A stretch of 53,402 nucleotides of DNA from CAZLAK01 sp964557545 (GTDB lineage Bacteria > Bacillota > Desulfotomaculia > Desulfotomaculales > Pelotomaculaceae). This document shows positions 6,896 through 14,682 of the stretch, one piece after another. Made by a program: the position numbers and the translations under genes. The first letter of the stretch is position 1, and the number at the start of each line of letters is the position of its first letter. A model generated the notes under the pieces. The model did not search any database. It was not told the DNA's origin and saw nothing but the letters and a program-made list of their open reading frames with translations. Location: assembly GCA_964557545.1 (NCBI GenBank), contig CAZLAK010000012.1, positions 1 to 53,402 of the forward strand, written 5' to 3'.

Positions 6896-8158
6896 TTAAG
6901 AAAGCCGCATGTACCTGCCTATGACCCTGTAATACCACGGGTACGGAGATATGATGCTGGATACAGCCTGCCAGTTGCTGCGTACCTTCGACAGGTCGTC
7001 CTGGCGCCAGATGGCCCCCAGGAAAATGCCCATTTTATCGGCAAACCTGCCGATTGCTTGTGCTCCGGCCAGACGGCCGTCCTTTAGGATCAGGCGGTAG
7101 TAATCGCCGTCAATCTTTCTTTCGATCAGCTCCACACCTTCCTGATCCTTTAAAGAAGCCAATGTCTTGCCTATAGATACAGCATGAGTGTGGAAGTAGT
7201 GCGCTCTGGTAAAACTCCAGGCGCCGCGGTACACGGCCGGCAGCCCCAAGCAGTCCCTGGCAATGACTGCGCCCTGCTCGAGCGCATTGTGCCTTAACTG
7301 GTAGAGGGCCGGCTCACCGGTCACAGCATCAAAGGACTCGGCGCAGTCACCACAGGCGTAAACATCTTCAATGGTGGTCAAAAGCCGTTCGTTTACCTTT
7401 ATGCCCCGCGTGGGGCCAATTTCTACGCCGGCCTCTTTAGCCATAGTGTTGGCTGGAATTACACCGGTAGCCAAAATAACTGTGTCGCAATTGATTGTAC
7501 GCTTATCCGTAGTTACACCGGTTACGTATCCGTTGCCGTCAATACTTACGAGTTTTTCTCCAGTCAGCACGTTAATGCCGTTTTCTACCAGCGACTCGGC
7601 TAAAAGCCCAGCCGTGTACTCGTCAAAAACTCTGGGCATAATCCAGCCCATAAGCTCGATCAGGGTAACCTCGTAACCCTTTTTCTTCAGTGCTTCACAA
7701 GCCTCAATACCGATTAGTCCAGAGCCGATAACTACCGCAGAACTCCCCTCGTGATTAGCCAGTGCGTCCGCGTCGGACAGCACCTTGCAGCAGAACACCC
7801 CCTTTTTGTCAACGCCTTTAATCGGTGGTATTATTTGATTGCCGCCTGTGGCAAAAACAAGCTTGTCGTACGGTACTTCCCGGCCGTCCTCCAAAAATAC
7901 TTTTTTGGCGCCGGCATCTACTTTAACGGCCTTGCCAACACACAGTTCAATGCCGTCTTTTTGATAATCCTCAAATTTTTTTAAGAATACGGTATCCCTC
8001 GGCACATTACCGCCGATGTAATAAGGCAGCGAGCCAGGATCGTACTCGGGACAGTTCTCTGCCGTCACGATGGTTATTTTCGTTTCCCTGTCGTACTTCC
8101 TAATGCCCTCTGCTACCGCGTTGCCACCGATGCCGTTGCCAATGATTACAACGTGCAA
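6896..8158 (-). CDS. FAD-dependent NAD(P)H oxidoreductase (NADH oxidase/CoA-disulfide reductase type)
   Basis: 420 residues. It has an N-terminal FAD dinucleotide fold (VVIIGNGIGGNAVAEGI), a central NAD-binding fold (VVIGSGLIGIEACEALKKKG, about 145-165) and a second FAD motif (VYACGDCAES, about 270). The active-site cysteine near residue 42 of NADH oxidases/CoA-disulfide reductases appears absent: the stretch is AENCPEYDPGSLPYYI. It more likely works as a ferredoxin- or rubredoxin-type NADH reductase feeding or draining the aldehyde oxidoreductase. The start is TTG 8158, eight bases after GGAGG; the GTG at 8167 overlaps that site. Confidence 0.85.
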   Translation of the reverse strand: MHVVIIGNGIGGNAVAEGIRKYDRETKITIVTAENCPEYDPGSLPYYIGGNVPRDTVFLKKFEDYQKDGIELCVGKAVKVDAGAKKVFLEDGREVPYDKLVFATGGNQIIPPIKGVDKKGVFCCKVLSDADALANHEGSSAVVIGSGLIGIEACEALKKKGYEVTLIELMGWIMPRVFDEYTAGLLAESLVENGINVLTGEKLVSIDGNGYVTGVTTDKRTINCDTVILATGVIPANTMAKEAGVEIGPTRGIKVNERLLTTIEDVYACGDCAESFDAVTGEPALYQLRHNALEQGAVIARDCLGLPAVYRGAWSFTRAHYFHTHAVSIGKTLASLKDQEGVELIERKIDGDYYRLILKDGRLAGAQAIGRFADKMGIFLGAIWRQDDLSKVRSNWQAVSSIISPYPWYYRVIGRYMRLS

Positions 8159-8195
8159 ATAAAGCACCTCCTTGCCCGCTGGCCGTTTTTTGATA

Positions 8196-8236
8196 CCGGT
8201 GGGAGTGCCCCCGTTTACCCGGGGACACCCCGCCGG
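8196..8236. other. Strong intergenic hairpin between aldehyde oxidoreductase and FAD genes
   Basis: Two GC-rich arms of 17-18 bases (from CCGGTGGGAG and to CACCCCGCCGG) pair with a six-base loop and a few mismatches. No T-run follows on either strand, so it is not a standard terminator. In the 114-base gap of the operon it may slow transcription or stabilise the 3' end of the upstream message. Confidence 0.45.
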
Positions 8237-8272
8237 CAGTAAATCACTGCACGTCGTTATAAGATACTGCGG

Positions 8273-10261
8273 TTACTTGCCCTGCTTCTTGAGGTATTCA
8301 AAGTAAAGTTCCTTACCCTTTTCAATGTCGGGGATAATCTCCGGAATGTCCAGTTCCCTTGCTTTTTCCGGGGTAATGAAGCCGTCATTGTCCCAGCCGT
8401 GGTAGCGGTAGTACTCTTCCTGTGCCCAGGCCCACTCCTTGCGGTCGATCTTTAGGCCCTTGTACGGCCCGTCCACAACCGGCTCGTCAAAGTACCTGTC
8501 GATGTGGGTGTCATCCTGGCGTCCGCTGCCCACGCGGTTCCAGTTGGCCCGCTCAATGTTTACTACGCGCTCAGCTGCTTTGAAGATTTCCTCATCGGGC
8601 AGGTCAAAACCGGTAGCCAGCCTGAAGAGCGGCGTGTAAGCCCTCCAGTCGCCGGCGCCGCCCCAGGAACCGATGGCCTGGCAGCAGCAGCCGACCAGGT
8701 CGGCTACGCACTTGTTCTTCTCCGACCAGGTGACCAGCTTGGGCTTGGTGGTCAGTGTGTAGAGCTCTTTCGGGAAGTCCTTCCAGAACTCGTCTTTGAG
8801 CTCGCCCATCACTTCGTCCACCAGGGCCTTCCTGCTCATGGCGCAGCCCTGGAACTCCAGGCAGGAGTAGTTCTTTAAGTGGTCGGAGCCGCGGGTGGAC
8901 ATGGCGTAGCCCAGGCTGAAGCCCATGGCGATCCGCGGGTCGACGCTGATGTGCTCGAGGCCGCGGCAGTGCGGCACCAGCTTGTCGATGCCCCGGCCGA
9001 GCTTTTCGGCCACCCGGATGTTGCCCTCGGCCAGGATGTCGCCGAAGCCCTGGCGGTAGGCGATCATCTCCAGAACCTTCATGGAAGTTTCGGTGTCGCC
9101 CCACTTAAACTCAATGCCACCGGTGTCCTCCTTGGTCAAAAGGCCCTTTTCAAATGCTTCCATGGAGAGGGAGAGGGCCGCGCCGGCGGAGATGCTGTCC
9201 ATACCCAGGTCGTTGACCATGCCGCACATGACGTTGACATCGTCCACGTTGTAAGAGTCAATACGCGGACCTAAGTTGCAGACGCTCTCCATTTCGGGCC
9301 CGCCGCAGTGGTAACCGGCGTACTTGCCTTCTTTGAAGTAGGTGTAGCGGCCGCAGCAAACGGGACAGGACCAGCACCCCTTGCGGCGGAAGAGGTACTT
9401 GGCCGCCCACTGCAGTCCTCCGTAAGTTTCCTCCATACCGGGCATGTAGCCTGTGCTGACGTTCTTGTGGGCGTTGATGCCGATGATGTTGCCGGCGTCG
9501 AAGAGGTCGTGCGTTCCTTCCTCGCGGCGCCTGATGGCCGACGGGGACTTGTGGATGATCTCGCGCAGCTTCCAGGCTTCCTTGGCAAACCCTTCAGGGT
9601 TGGCAATGGTCAGAGCCTTGGTGCCTCTAATGGCAATGGCCTTTAAGTTCTTGGAGCCCATCACTGCGCCCATACCGGTGCGGCCGCCGGCGGAACTGAA
9701 GGTGTTCACAACACAGGCAAAGCGCACCAGGTTTTCACCGGCCGGGCCGATGCAGGCCACTTTTACGTCAGGGTCGCCTAGTTCATTGATCAGCCGCTTG
9801 GTGGTTTCTTTTACTTTCAAGCCCCAGAGATGGCTGGCGTCACGGATTTCTACCTTGCCGTCGTCAATCCAGATGTAGACCGGTTTCTCCGCCCGGCCCT
9901 TAATGACGATCTGGTCAAAGCCGGCGTACTTCATGTAAGCTGCAAACTGGCCGCCCATATTGGTGTCCCCGTGGCCGTGCACGTTAGTCCCCCGGTAGGA
10001 GCAGGTCATAGGAGAAATGGCGCTCACCGTAGTGCGTCCGGAAAGCGGCGCAAAGGTGCCGGCCAGGGGACCGGTGCCAAAGCATAAGGGGTTGCGCGGG
10101 TCAAAAGCGTCCATGCCGGCAAAGGTTTCGTGGTAGACTACTTCAGAGTTAAAGCCGCGTCCGCCGATCCACTTGCGCAAGTACTCGGGCTTTAGCTCTT
10201 CTATTTCGTATTTTCCTTCGGTAAGGTCTACTCTCAGTCTCTTACCTGCCCATCCGTGCAT
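8273..10261 (-). CDS. Aldehyde ferredoxin oxidoreductase (tungsten/molybdenum pterin, AOR family)
   Basis: 662 residues, full length for the family. The N-terminal domain (from GWAGKRLRVDLT, with GGRGFNSE and FGTGPLAGT) and the pterin-binding AGGRTGMGAVMGSKNLKAI are visible. The [4Fe-4S] ligands are CWSCPVCC (296-303) plus a later cysteine in DLVGCCC. Such enzymes oxidise aldehydes to carboxylic acids, giving electrons to ferredoxin, in the cytoplasm. AAGGAGG precedes the ATG. The downstream-encoded MoaD protein and the upstream ferredoxin subunit fit this role. In the cluster it would act on the aldehyde made by the glycyl radical enzyme. Which aldehyde cannot be read from the sequence. Confidence 0.95.
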   Translation of the reverse strand: MHGWAGKRLRVDLTEGKYEIEELKPEYLRKWIGGRGFNSEVVYHETFAGMDAFDPRNPLCFGTGPLAGTFAPLSGRTTVSAISPMTCSYRGTNVHGHGDTNMGGQFAAYMKYAGFDQIVIKGRAEKPVYIWIDDGKVEIRDASHLWGLKVKETTKRLINELGDPDVKVACIGPAGENLVRFACVVNTFSSAGGRTGMGAVMGSKNLKAIAIRGTKALTIANPEGFAKEAWKLREIIHKSPSAIRRREEGTHDLFDAGNIIGINAHKNVSTGYMPGMEETYGGLQWAAKYLFRRKGCWSCPVCCGRYTYFKEGKYAGYHCGGPEMESVCNLGPRIDSYNVDDVNVMCGMVNDLGMDSISAGAALSLSMEAFEKGLLTKEDTGGIEFKWGDTETSMKVLEMIAYRQGFGDILAEGNIRVAEKLGRGIDKLVPHCRGLEHISVDPRIAMGFSLGYAMSTRGSDHLKNYSCLEFQGCAMSRKALVDEVMGELKDEFWKDFPKELYTLTTKPKLVTWSEKNKCVADLVGCCCQAIGSWGGAGDWRAYTPLFRLATGFDLPDEEIFKAAERVVNIERANWNRVGSGRQDDTHIDRYFDEPVVDGPYKGLKIDRKEWAWAQEEYYRYHGWDNDGFITPEKARELDIPEIIPDIEKGKELYFEYLKKQGK

Positions 10262-10294
10262 ATTACTTCCTCCTTTGTTTTTACTGATATCATC

Positions 10295-10831
10295 TTAAGC
10301 AAAACTAAAGGTAAACTTGGGTTCTTCATCCTTGGAGCCTTTAGGCTTGTACTCTTCCTTGAGCTCCCAAGCAAACTTGCGGCTTACGACCTTAGAAACC
10401 ATATGCTTGGGCACGTACTGCAGTGCACCTTGCATGGTGCAGGCACGCACGCACCAGGGGGTTTCCTCGCCAGCGCACTTATTGCAGGACATGGTCTTGC
10501 CGGTATCCGGGTTGACGACCGGTGCACCGAAGGGGCATGCGTAAATGCAGGCCCGGCAGCCAATGCAAGCATCTTCGTTAGTTACTACGGCACCGTTAGC
10601 ATCGCGGTAGCGTGCGCCCATGGGGCAGACTTTCATGCAAACGGCCTCTTCGCAAGCTTGGCAAGTCACCGGGATGTAGGTGTTCACCTCGCGAAACTCC
10701 TGAATGCGGATGCGGGAATAGTACGGGTGGTTCTTGCCAAAGTTCTTCATCGAGCAGGCCATCTCGCAAGAGTGGCAGCCGGCGCACTTGTCCGGGTCGA
10801 TGACTATAACCTTTTCATAAAGATCTGCCAT
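10295..10831 (-). CDS. Four-cluster ferredoxin subunit (HycB/DmsB type) for the aldehyde oxidoreductase
   Basis: 178 residues with four cysteine groups of the CxxCxxxC...C pattern: CAGCHSCEMAC (near 17), CQACEEAVCMKVC, CIGCRACIYAC and CNKCAGEETPWCVRAC. This is the polyferredoxin fold of electron-transfer subunits in oxidoreductases. It stands directly before the AOR gene (33 bases) and most likely carries its electrons to a soluble ferredoxin or to the FAD oxidoreductase. GGAGGAG precedes ATG 10831 by eight bases; an upstream frame to 10879 overlaps the previous gene and has no ribosome binding site. No signal peptide is seen, so it is cytosolic. Confidence 0.9.
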   Translation of the reverse strand: MADLYEKVIVIDPDKCAGCHSCEMACSMKNFGKNHPYYSRIRIQEFREVNTYIPVTCQACEEAVCMKVCPMGARYRDANGAVVTNEDACIGCRACIYACPFGAPVVNPDTGKTMSCNKCAGEETPWCVRACTMQGALQYVPKHMVSKVVSRKFAWELKEEYKPKGSKDEEPKFTFSFA

Positions 10832-10871
10832 TTTACACACTCCTCCTGGTAATTTCTTATTTGTACGGCCA

Positions 10872-11927
10872 TCATGCAAGGCCGATCAGTTTTGCCGGCA
10901 CTTCTTTGGCCATAACGTTGATATCAGCTTCGCTTACTCCCTGGGCCAGCAGGGTCTTAATGAACATCTGCCAGGCCGGTACAGGCTTGTTGCCGGGCTG
11001 TCCGGCGTCAGTGATGAGCACTAAGTGGTCGGGGCCTTTTTCCTTGAGCAGCATCTTCAATAAGTTAAACGAATAATCAAATGCTATGATCCAGTCCTGC
11101 ATGCCAGGCCAGGGTACGCAGGAGCACTCGGCAAACTCCAGGTAGCCGCCCTTATCGATCATTTCCCTGGCCTCTTCCGGTGTCACCATGGTCAGTTCCT
11201 GAGTAACGTGGTCCATGAGCACGTCCACGTCCATGCCCTTGGCGTTGATGTAGTCCAGAATAGCAATTTTCTCTTCATTGGAGACGTGGCAGGCTGAAAG
11301 GGCGCAGCGGTCGCCCTTGGAGTTCTTGTTGTAGTCGTGCAGGATTTCCAGTATCTTGATCATCTCAGGAGTGAGCTGCTTGCCCTCGGCCACCTGAATA
11401 CCGCCTTCATAGCCCATGGCGTTGACCTGGTGCCTTGCGTCTAATGAAGGAAGCCAGATCTCCTTGCAACGGCCGTAGCCTAAAGCTACTTCCACCGCCT
11501 TGGCGTTCATGCCGCCCACTGTATTATTCAAAACCAGGCCGCCGTAAACTTCTACGGGTGTGAACTCTTCACCGCGCGCTGCCTTTTCTTTTTGCATGCG
11601 GCCTAAAAAGTCCTGAATGATGGTAGCGCAGTTGTTGGTCATGGTGTTGTGGTCTTTAAAGACCAGGGCTTTTAAGCCGGCCTGGCTGGCTTCAATGCAG
11701 GTTTCCACCATGGTCGGCCGCCCCGGAAGCCAGGCGCCCAGCGGTGCCCCGTGAACGTGCACGTCAATGACGCCCTTTAAGATCTCATCTACTTTCTCTG
11801 GCTCGACCGGTTTGCCGGGGTTGAAGTACTTGTAGGGCCACACCGGACTCGTCCGCCGGGCCAACTCTTCTTCGCTGATGACCCGGCCGAACTTCTTCTG
11901 TTTCCACTCTTCCAGCGCTTTGTTCAT
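10872..11927 (-). CDS. DUF6282-like amidohydrolase-fold protein
   Basis: 351 residues. IDVHVHGAPLGAW near residue 54 gives the metal-binding HxH typical of amidohydrolase/PHP-type barrels, and further candidate metal ligands are in ALVFKDHNT, ALSACHVSNEE, VLMDHVTQE and the C-terminal LVLITDAG. I place it with the DUF6282 group, for which I know no assigned reaction. It sits between the glycyl radical enzyme (32 bases after it) and the ferredoxin gene (40 bases before that start), so it is likely a true pathway step, for example hydrolysis of an amide, ester or ring in the substrate, or of the product. That is inference from the fold and position. Confidence 0.7.
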   Translation of the reverse strand: MNKALEEWKQKKFGRVISEEELARRTSPVWPYKYFNPGKPVEPEKVDEILKGVIDVHVHGAPLGAWLPGRPTMVETCIEASQAGLKALVFKDHNTMTNNCATIIQDFLGRMQKEKAARGEEFTPVEVYGGLVLNNTVGGMNAKAVEVALGYGRCKEIWLPSLDARHQVNAMGYEGGIQVAEGKQLTPEMIKILEILHDYNKNSKGDRCALSACHVSNEEKIAILDYINAKGMDVDVLMDHVTQELTMVTPEEAREMIDKGGYLEFAECSCVPWPGMQDWIIAFDYSFNLLKMLLKEKGPDHLVLITDAGQPGNKPVPAWQMFIKTLLAQGVSEADINVMAKEVPAKLIGLA

Positions 11928-11959
11928 GCTATCCCCTTGCTCCTTTCTTAAATTTATTT

Positions 11960-14431
11960 TTAGAGTCCCTCGTATTCGGTGCGTTCGATGATCTGGCGCT
12001 GAACGTCGGGACCCAAATCAATAAACCTTGCCGTAAAGCCCGCTACCCGCACCATCAGGTCGGAGTACTTATCGGGGTTCTTTTGGGCGTCAATGAGCAT
12101 ATTGCGGTCGACAATGTTATACTGGACGTGATATCCTCCAAGATTGAAGTAGGTGTCGTTCAGCTTAATAAACTTCTCCGTACCGCTTTCGCCTTCGATA
12201 GCCATCGGGTTGAACTTCATGTTGAAGAGTGTTGACTGCAGCCTGTCGGCGTGTACCTTGGTGGCCGACTTGATGAGGCTGGTCGGGCCGTTGACGTCGG
12301 TACCAGGGAAGGCAGACAGCGCACCGTCGGCCAAGAAGTCGCCGGCTTTCCGTCCGTCTAAGCTTGCCCCGCAGGCCTTGCCGTGCAGCACCTGGGTGGT
12401 CACCGAAAGAGTGCTCGGCCGCCACGGGTAGCCCACCCAGTTATTAACTTTCTGGGAGACTTCTGACCAAATGTCGTAAAGCTTCACTACCAGCTCGTCC
12501 ACGTAGTCGTTGTCGTTGCCGTACTTGGGCGCCTCGTACAGCTTTTTGCGCAGCTCCTCGTAGCCTTCGAAATTATGGCGTAGGGCCTCTTTAAGCTCAT
12601 CAATGGTCAGGCTCTTTTCTTCGTAGACGTACTTCTTCAGCGCGGCCAGTCCGTTAGCCACGTTGACAATACCGCAGGAAATTACATAGGCCGGGTCGTT
12701 GTAACGGCAGCCGCCCTCGTAGGCGTGTTTGGCTTTCTCCAGGCAGTCGTCCAAGAGCGCAGTCATGAAGGGGTGGACAAGGCCGATTTCGTTGTGCACC
12801 AGCATGCAGAGGTTCCAGTACTCTTCTTCACGCTTGACAATTATTTCTGTTATCCGCTTGTACTCTTCAATGATGTCGTCGAGGGTGGCCGTTTTTAAAT
12901 CCAGGTTAACGTCGATCAATTTATCGCCGGTGATGGGGTTGACGCCGTCGTTTAATACCAGCTCAAAAATCTTTAAGTTGTTGGTATTGGCCACAGCGTA
13001 CATGGGCATGCGCTTGCCGCAGATCTGCATGTCCACGCAGCCGCAGGGCGCCCAGTCGCGGGCGTCTTCCAGATTAGCCCCCGTGACTTTTAAAAAGCGC
13101 TCGGTAGCCAGCTTGTCGTTAAAGAGAGCGGGGTAGCCGGAGCCGGCCTTAATGCACTCCACGACCTTCTTCTTGAAATCTAAGCTTAAATCTTCACGCC
13201 AGCGGACAGAAATGGTCGGCTGCCAGGTCTTGACGTTGATGCCCGCCTGCAGGACCAGCCTCGACAGCTCGTTATCGGCAGGACGGCCGTACCGGTCTAC
13301 GCCGCCCAAAGTGACGTTTTGGTAAACGCTGCCGCCCAGGTAGGATTCAGTGAAGGTGGCGTGGGCCCTGGTGATTTCCGAACACTTAACCCTCATCAGT
13401 TCTAAGAGTTCCAGCGCCTGGGCTTCAGTGATGCGTCCGGCATCGAGGTCATTCTTAAACGGCCGGTACATGTACTGGTCAAAGCGGCCGGGGGATATGC
13501 CGCGCCCGTTGAGCTCGATAAAGAGGCAGATGTGGGCAAACCAGAAGGACTGCATGGCTTCGTGGAAGGTGTCGGCGGGCAGCCGCGGCACTTTGCGGCA
13601 AATGCGGGCAATTTCCAAAAGCTCGGCCTTGCGCCGTTCGTCACGGCACTCGGCGGCCAGGCGCTCTGCTTCTTTGGCATGATTTTCAGCAAAGTTGATG
13701 ACGCCTTCTAAGGCCAGTACAGTGCCCTTGTAGAAGTTGTACTTGTCGAAGTTTTCCTTGGAGTTAAGCGGCAAGAGCGCCTTCATTTTGTCCTTAAGCC
13801 TTTCAATAATGGACTCCAAGCCCTCGTCGATGACCTTCTGGTAGTCGACGATGAGCCTTCCCTCCGGAACGTCGAACATAAAGCGCAAGAAAACGAGCTG
13901 CTGCTGCCACTTCTCCACCTGGTCGAAATCGGGCATGGTTTCTTTCAAGTACCTTTCGGCCAGGGTCCGCCAGTCCTTGCCTTCCCAGAACTTGGCGACT
14001 TCTAAAATCTTTTCTTTGTCCTCTTCAAAAATTCTATAAATACCCAGCCTCTCGCCCTTGCGCTCCTGAAGGGTGCCCTTGATGTACCTCTCTTCTTCTC
14101 TCTTGATCTTCTTGAAGCCCTCCAGCATCCAGGTTTCGTATTCGGGGTAAACCTGAACGCCCCTAAAGTAGCGGGACATGCCGCCTACCAGCAGCTCCTC
14201 GTCCCAAATACGGGGGGTGAGGTTAGAAAGCACGTGTTTTAACGCCCCGCCCGCCCGCACATACATGGGCTCGGTCCAGTGCTCCTTCATGTACTCGGTA
14301 AAGAGCACGGCCCTTTCTGAATCGATGACCGGTTCATTGGCTAAAAGTTCTTCGTGGCGCTTTTTCACCCGCTCGGTAGAGGGTGCGCCTTTTACCTCCC
14401 GGTCAATAATTTTCTGTGCCGGCAAAGCCAT
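11960..14431 (-). CDS. Glycyl radical enzyme (PFL/glycerol dehydratase superfamily), unassigned type
   Basis: 823 residues, full length. The C-terminal radical loop RVAGFTARF places the radical at Gly798. The active-site cysteine is most likely Cys465 in APCGCVDMQICG. Characterised diol dehydratase, choline lyase, isethionate lyase, hydroxyproline dehydratase and arylacetate decarboxylases read Cys-Val-Glu here; this one reads Cys-Val-Asp, so it is probably not any of those. PFL's Cys-Cys pair is also absent. No small subunits (as in benzylsuccinate synthase or HPA decarboxylase) and no microcompartment shell genes are near. AAAGGAGG precedes the ATG, and a sigma-54 promoter lies 64 bases upstream. 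The neighbours suggest an aldehyde product. The substrate is unknown. Confidence 0.92.
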   Translation of the reverse strand: MALPAQKIIDREVKGAPSTERVKKRHEELLANEPVIDSERAVLFTEYMKEHWTEPMYVRAGGALKHVLSNLTPRIWDEELLVGGMSRYFRGVQVYPEYETWMLEGFKKIKREEERYIKGTLQERKGERLGIYRIFEEDKEKILEVAKFWEGKDWRTLAERYLKETMPDFDQVEKWQQQLVFLRFMFDVPEGRLIVDYQKVIDEGLESIIERLKDKMKALLPLNSKENFDKYNFYKGTVLALEGVINFAENHAKEAERLAAECRDERRKAELLEIARICRKVPRLPADTFHEAMQSFWFAHICLFIELNGRGISPGRFDQYMYRPFKNDLDAGRITEAQALELLELMRVKCSEITRAHATFTESYLGGSVYQNVTLGGVDRYGRPADNELSRLVLQAGINVKTWQPTISVRWREDLSLDFKKKVVECIKAGSGYPALFNDKLATERFLKVTGANLEDARDWAPCGCVDMQICGKRMPMYAVANTNNLKIFELVLNDGVNPITGDKLIDVNLDLKTATLDDIIEEYKRITEIIVKREEEYWNLCMLVHNEIGLVHPFMTALLDDCLEKAKHAYEGGCRYNDPAYVISCGIVNVANGLAALKKYVYEEKSLTIDELKEALRHNFEGYEELRKKLYEAPKYGNDNDYVDELVVKLYDIWSEVSQKVNNWVGYPWRPSTLSVTTQVLHGKACGASLDGRKAGDFLADGALSAFPGTDVNGPTSLIKSATKVHADRLQSTLFNMKFNPMAIEGESGTEKFIKLNDTYFNLGGYHVQYNIVDRNMLIDAQKNPDKYSDLMVRVAGFTARFIDLGPDVQRQIIERTEYEGL

Positions 14432-14494
14432 GTTGGTCTTTATCCTCCTTTCAAACTGACAATCTCTTGCAAACTTTAACCGCTATACTGAAAA

Positions 14495-14510
14495 AGCAAC
14501 ATGCGTGCCA
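14495..14510 (-). promoter_or_regulatory. Sigma-54 (-24/-12) promoter of the glycyl radical operon
   Basis: The minus strand reads TGGCACGCATGTTGCT, a full match to the TGGCAC-N5-TTGC consensus, with GG at -24 and GC at -12. It lies 64 bases before the glycyl radical gene start and after the terminator of the regulator operon, so transcription of the catabolic genes would begin near 14484. The neighbouring regulator carries the GAFTGA motif needed to activate sigma-54. Confidence 0.88.
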
Positions 14511-14557
14511 AAAGCCAAAGCGGCGTAAGGGCCGTATTATTAAACAATTTTTAAATT

Positions 14558-14595
14558 AAAAAAAAGAGTGACTTGCCGTAAAATTGGCAAGTCAC
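14558..14595 (-). terminator. Intrinsic terminator of the kinase/regulator operon
   Basis: Perfect 10-base arms (GTGACTTGCC at 14568-14577 and GGCAAGTCAC at 14586-14595) with an eight-base loop. On the minus strand they are followed by TC and eight T. It lies 88 bases after the regulator stop and separates regulator transcription from the sigma-54 promoter. Confidence 0.88.
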
Positions 14596-14637
14596 GTCGC
14601 GAGAACGTAAAGCGCTTACAAAATAGTGTTAATTGTC

Positions 14638-14674
14638 GTACTAACGTGAAAAATTGTTCATTTTACAGTAGTAC
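14638..14674. promoter_or_regulatory. Possible upstream activator site (imperfect dyad)
   Basis: An imperfect inverted repeat begins GTACTAACGTGAAAA and ends TTTTACAGTAGTAC. It lies about 130-165 bases upstream of the -24 element, the usual distance for NtrC-type enhancer sites. A second small dyad, AAGCGCTT, is at about 14610. No binding data; position and symmetry are the only evidence. Confidence 0.35.
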
Positions 14675-14682
14675 AGAGAAAC

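Noticed and set aside
11960..14431. Benzylsuccinate-synthase-like or pyruvate formate-lyase assignment
   Set aside because: No small subunits are encoded nearby, and the active site lacks PFL's Cys-Cys pair.
11960..14431. Microcompartment-bound choline or diol lyase
   Set aside because: No shell proteins, aldehyde dehydrogenase or phosphotransacylase in the cluster, and the active site has Asp, not Glu.
14568..14595. The perfect inverted repeat as the regulator's enhancer site
   Set aside because: The run of eight T on the minus strand directly after it makes it an intrinsic terminator; the dyad at 14638 is the better enhancer candidate.
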